This document shows positions 5,641 through 7,556 of a stretch of DNA of 7,556 nucleotides, piece after piece. Position 1 is the stretch's first letter. Every line of letters begins with the position of its first letter. Position numbers and translations under genes: made by a program. Origin of the DNA: Bacteriovorax sp. UBA1852 (GTDB lineage Bacteria > Bdellovibrionota > Bacteriovoracia > Bacteriovoracales > Bacteriovoracaceae); NCBI GenBank assembly GCA_002338505.1, contig DDIK01000038.1, positions 1-7,556 of the forward strand, read 5' to 3'. The notes under the pieces are model-generated. The model was given only the letters and a program-made list of their open reading frames with translations, was not told where the DNA came from and did no database searches.

Positions 5641-7065
5641 GTAGTTTATAGTTTTATTTTCTTCTTACTCTTATTTGTATTAATTGGAGTCAGTTCTTCA
5701 TTTAAAAGTAAGGGTAATAACGATGATTATCTTTTAGCTGGCTCAAGTATTCCGCCATGGCTTGCTGCTTTGTCTGCGATTGCTACAAACAACAGCGGTT
5801 ACATGTTTATTGGTATGATTGGATATACCTACATGTCTGGATTACAGTCTATTTGGCTTATGATTGGATGGATCTTTGGTGACTATGTCATGGGATCATT
5901 TGTACATAAGAGGTTAAGAGAAGTTACTGAAAAACAAAATATTTTAAGCTTCGGTGGTTTAATCGCAAAGTGGCAATCAGGCTCAGACTTTCGAAAGTTA
6001 AGAATGCTCGTCGGTGTTATTACTTTTGTTTTCTTGGGTGTCTATGCGGCTGCTCAGTTCAAAGCAGGTAGTAAGGCCCTTCATGTTTTATTTGGTTGGG
6101 ACTATAGTACAGGTGCAATAATCGGTGCGATAATTGTTTTCTTGTACTGCTTATCTGGTGGTATTAGAGCTTCAATTTGGACAGATGCAGCTCAATCATT
6201 TGTTATGATTATTGCTATGTCTATGTTGTTTTATATAGGTATCTCTGAAATGGGCGGTATCTCAGGTTACATAGCTAAGCTAGATGCTGTTGCGCCTGGT
6301 TATCTCAGTGTTACTCCTACAGGGCTAGATATTAGTGGGCCAACAGGAGTTTTTCTCTTTATCCTGGGTTGGGTATTTGGGGGATTTGGAGTTATAGGTC
6401 AGCCACACATCATGGTAAGGTTTATGACTGTTGATGACTCGAAAAATATTAATAGAACAAGAGCTTATTATTACCTTTGGTATATTGCATTTTACGCGGC
6501 AACAATTGGTGTTGGTCTTACGGCAAGATTAATTCTTCCTGAGGTTGCAAACTTTGATGCAGAGCTGGCATTACCACTGATGAGTCAAAAAATTCTTCCT
6601 GAAATCCTTATTGGTGTCGTCTTGGCGGGAATTTTTTCAGCGACAATGTCTACAGCAGACTCTCAGGTGTTAAGTTGTAGTGCAGCATTTACTAGAGATA
6701 TAGCTCCAAGCAAGTCGTCTAGTATTATTGTAACAAAGCTCGCTACTGCAGGTGTAACGATAATGGCTCTTTTGATTGCACTATTTGGATCGAAAAATGT
6801 TTTTGAGCTTGTTTTGATGTCTTGGTCAATCCTATCCGCTGCATTTGGGCCAATTCTCTTTCTTTTAGCAATTAATAAAAAGGTTTCTGAAACAACTGGA
6901 ATAGTTATGGTTGTCTCGGGCGTTCTTGCAACTGTTGGTTGGAAGTATGCTGGTTTAGGTGGTACGATATATGAAGTTGCCCCTGGGATTGTTATGGGGT
7001 TAATTGCATACTTTGTTCTTTCCCAAACAAAGCTCAATCAAGTAGGAAAACTTGCAGACGCTTAA
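5638..7065 (+). CDS. putP: PutP-like sodium/solute symporter (SSS family), probable Na+/proline symporter
   Basis: A 475-residue inner-membrane protein with about 13 membrane helices, in line with the solute:sodium symporter family (E. coli PutP is 502). Helices lie roughly at 2-19, 41-63, 70-88, 122-140, 158-173, 183-203, 235-256, 279-299, 322-345, 365-383, 392-411, 419-437 and 445-462. Family stretches seen: WLAALSAIATNNSGYMFIG 41-59, GGIRASIWTDAAQSFVM 174-190, GQPHIMVRFM 254-263 and SATMSTADSQVL 334-345. Ser338-Thr339 match the E. coli sodium-site pair Ser340-Thr341. Yet Asn51 stands where PutP has the sodium-site Asp55, and the aromatic residues before GQPH (E. coli Trp244, Tyr248) are Gly and Val here. 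The family is certain; proline as substrate rests mainly on the neighbouring proBAC genes. It starts at TTG with a strong ribosome binding site and overlaps the channel gene by 14 bases. Confidence 0.9.
   Translation: MVVYSFIFFLLLFVLIGVSSSFKSKGNNDDYLLAGSSIPPWLAALSAIATNNSGYMFIGMIGYTYMSGLQSIWLMIGWIFGDYVMGSFVHKRLREVTEKQNILSFGGLIAKWQSGSDFRKLRMLVGVITFVFLGVYAAAQFKAGSKALHVLFGWDYSTGAIIGAIIVFLYCLSGGIRASIWTDAAQSFVMIIAMSMLFYIGISEMGGISGYIAKLDAVAPGYLSVTPTGLDISGPTGVFLFILGWVFGGFGVIGQPHIMVRFMTVDDSKNINRTRAYYYLWYIAFYAATIGVGLTARLILPEVANFDAELALPLMSQKILPEILIGVVLAGIFSATMSTADSQVLSCSAAFTRDIAPSKSSSIIVTKLATAGVTIMALLIALFGSKNVFELVLMSWSILSAAFGPILFLLAINKKVSETTGIVMVVSGVLATVGWKYAGLGGTIYEVAPGIVMGLIAYFVLSQTKLNQVGKLADA
7044..7054 (+). 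promoter_or_regulatory. RBS and TTG start of the channel gene inside the symporter 3' end
   Basis: AGGA (7044-7047) lies four bases before TTG 7052-7054, inside the last codons of the symporter gene. The channel frame opens only at the TAG at 7043-7045 and has no ATG, GTG or TTG after 7054 until the ATG at 7307, which would remove the N-terminal helix and half of the next. TTG 7052 is therefore the best start. Confidence 0.6.
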
Positions 7066-7556
7066 TCAACTCACAGATATTTCATACCCAGTACTCATTA
7101 CCCTACTGCATCTAGTAGGGTATTTCTTTATTAGAAGCTATATTAATAAAACTCGAAAAAAGAGAATTAAGAGTATTAAGAAAAGAGATATTTCAGATGC
7201 TATTGAAACTGATTCTCCAATTGATGATCAACAAGAAGAGTTAAAAGATAATGCTCTTGAGGGAAGTGAGGGGCGATTTAAATTTATTTTAAATGCTCTT
7301 CCAATCATGCTTGGTGGTCTTTGGGTGATTGTCATTTCAATTCCATATTTAGGAAATATTCCATCTGTTTATGTTTCTATTATTGCTGCTGTTATTTCAG
7401 TCATCGCCGGTTTCTCTTTGAGACCTTTTCTTGAAAACCTGTTTTCAGGTATTATGATCACTTTTTTTAGATCTATTAAAGTTGGTGATACTGTTCATCT
7501 TGATGATCATTATGGGCTCATTGAAGAAATTGGTCTTGTTTATTCAGTTATAAAAA
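7052..7556 (+). CDS. MscS-family mechanosensitive ion channel (3' truncated by window edge)
   Basis: 168 codons are visible; the gene continues past the right edge. MscS channels open under membrane tension and release small solutes during hypo-osmotic shock. An N-terminal membrane helix (about 11-30, SYPVLITLLHLVGYFFIRSY) is followed by a strongly charged stretch (32-75). Two more helices follow: about 77-99, and 105-138, the pore-lining segment ending SLRPFLENLFSGIMI (122-136). The start of the beta domain comes next: FRSIKVGDTVHLDDHYGLIEEIGL (139-162), matching the conserved '-G-D-x-V-x-L---x-G-x-V-x-x-I' of MscS. The frame overlaps the symporter end by 14 bases, so translation is probably coupled. 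A terminator-like hairpin lies within codons 16-27. With proBAC and the symporter upstream, it completes a synthesis-uptake-release set for a compatible solute; that link is inferred from gene order. Confidence 0.85.
   Translation, partial: MQTLNQLTDISYPVLITLLHLVGYFFIRSYINKTRKKRIKSIKKRDISDAIETDSPIDDQQEELKDNALEGSEGRFKFILNALPIMLGGLWVIVISIPYLGNIPSVYVSIIAAVISVIAGFSLRPFLENLFSGIMITFFRSIKVGDTVHLDDHYGLIEEIGLVYSVIK
7099..7132 (+). terminator. Terminator-like hairpin with T-rich tail, inside the channel coding sequence
   Basis: TACCCTACT (7099-7107) and AGTAGGGTA (7114-7122) form a perfect 9-bp stem with a GCATCT loop, followed directly by TTTCTTTATT (7123-7132). It begins 34 bases after the symporter stop, an ordinary place for an intrinsic terminator. 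But the channel reading frame runs straight through it, coding TLLHLVGYF within a membrane helix. It may end most transcripts after the symporter gene, act as a translation-dependent attenuator for the channel gene, or both. Confidence 0.55.

Noticed and set aside
6663..7037. Minus-strand 124-codon open frame
   Set aside because: It lies fully inside the symporter gene, whose family motifs are clear; its composition mirrors the membrane-helix codons read backwards.
1..7556. Mobile element, prophage, CRISPR, toxin-antitoxin or defence island
   Set aside because: No transposase, integrase, repeat array, terminal repeats or toxin-like gene pair was found; base composition looks even across the window by eye.

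Overview
The window is a compact, AT-rich bacterial chromosomal segment. It has short intergenic gaps, strong AGGAGG-type ribosome binding sites and several overlapping genes. I see no insertion sequence, phage gene, tRNA, rRNA or CRISPR array. The low GC content, the LysR/pentapeptide/PqqD-domain mix and the protein style suggest a Gram-negative environmental bacterium. My guess is the marine or salt-adapted Bacteriovoracales/Bdellovibrionota type, but this is an impression from sequence style and not a placement.

Layout, left to right. (1) Positions 1-109 hold perhaps the last codons of a plus-strand gene that runs in from the left. (2) A minus-strand LysR-family regulator with an NhaR-like N-terminus (110-970) is divergent from (3) a plus-strand pentapeptide-repeat protein (1070-1759). 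The 99-bp spacer between them holds a perfect 16-bp palindrome, placed where a LysR-type activator would bind. (4) A perfect 26-bp palindrome (1760-1785) separates the pentapeptide gene from a convergent minus-strand PqqD-domain protein (1778-2032). (5) From 2161 to the right edge runs one plus-strand gene string: proB, proA, proC, a 66-codon unknown gene, a PutP-like sodium/solute symporter, and a truncated MscS-type mechanosensitive channel gene.

The right-hand string is the biological core. ProB, ProA and ProC together convert glutamate to proline. The symporter probably imports proline or a related solute, and an MscS channel releases solutes on hypo-osmotic shock. The genes are tightly coupled: a 1-base overlap, a 14-base overlap, an 11-base gap and another 14-base overlap, with GTG, TTG and TTG starts for three downstream genes. 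This reads as one 'make, take up, let go' cassette for a compatible solute. A possible NhaR-type (sodium-responsive) regulator lies nearby but is separated by two other genes. The most notable regulatory observation is a terminator-like hairpin plus T-rich tract lying inside the first codons of the channel gene. It could make channel expression depend on translation arriving from the symporter gene.
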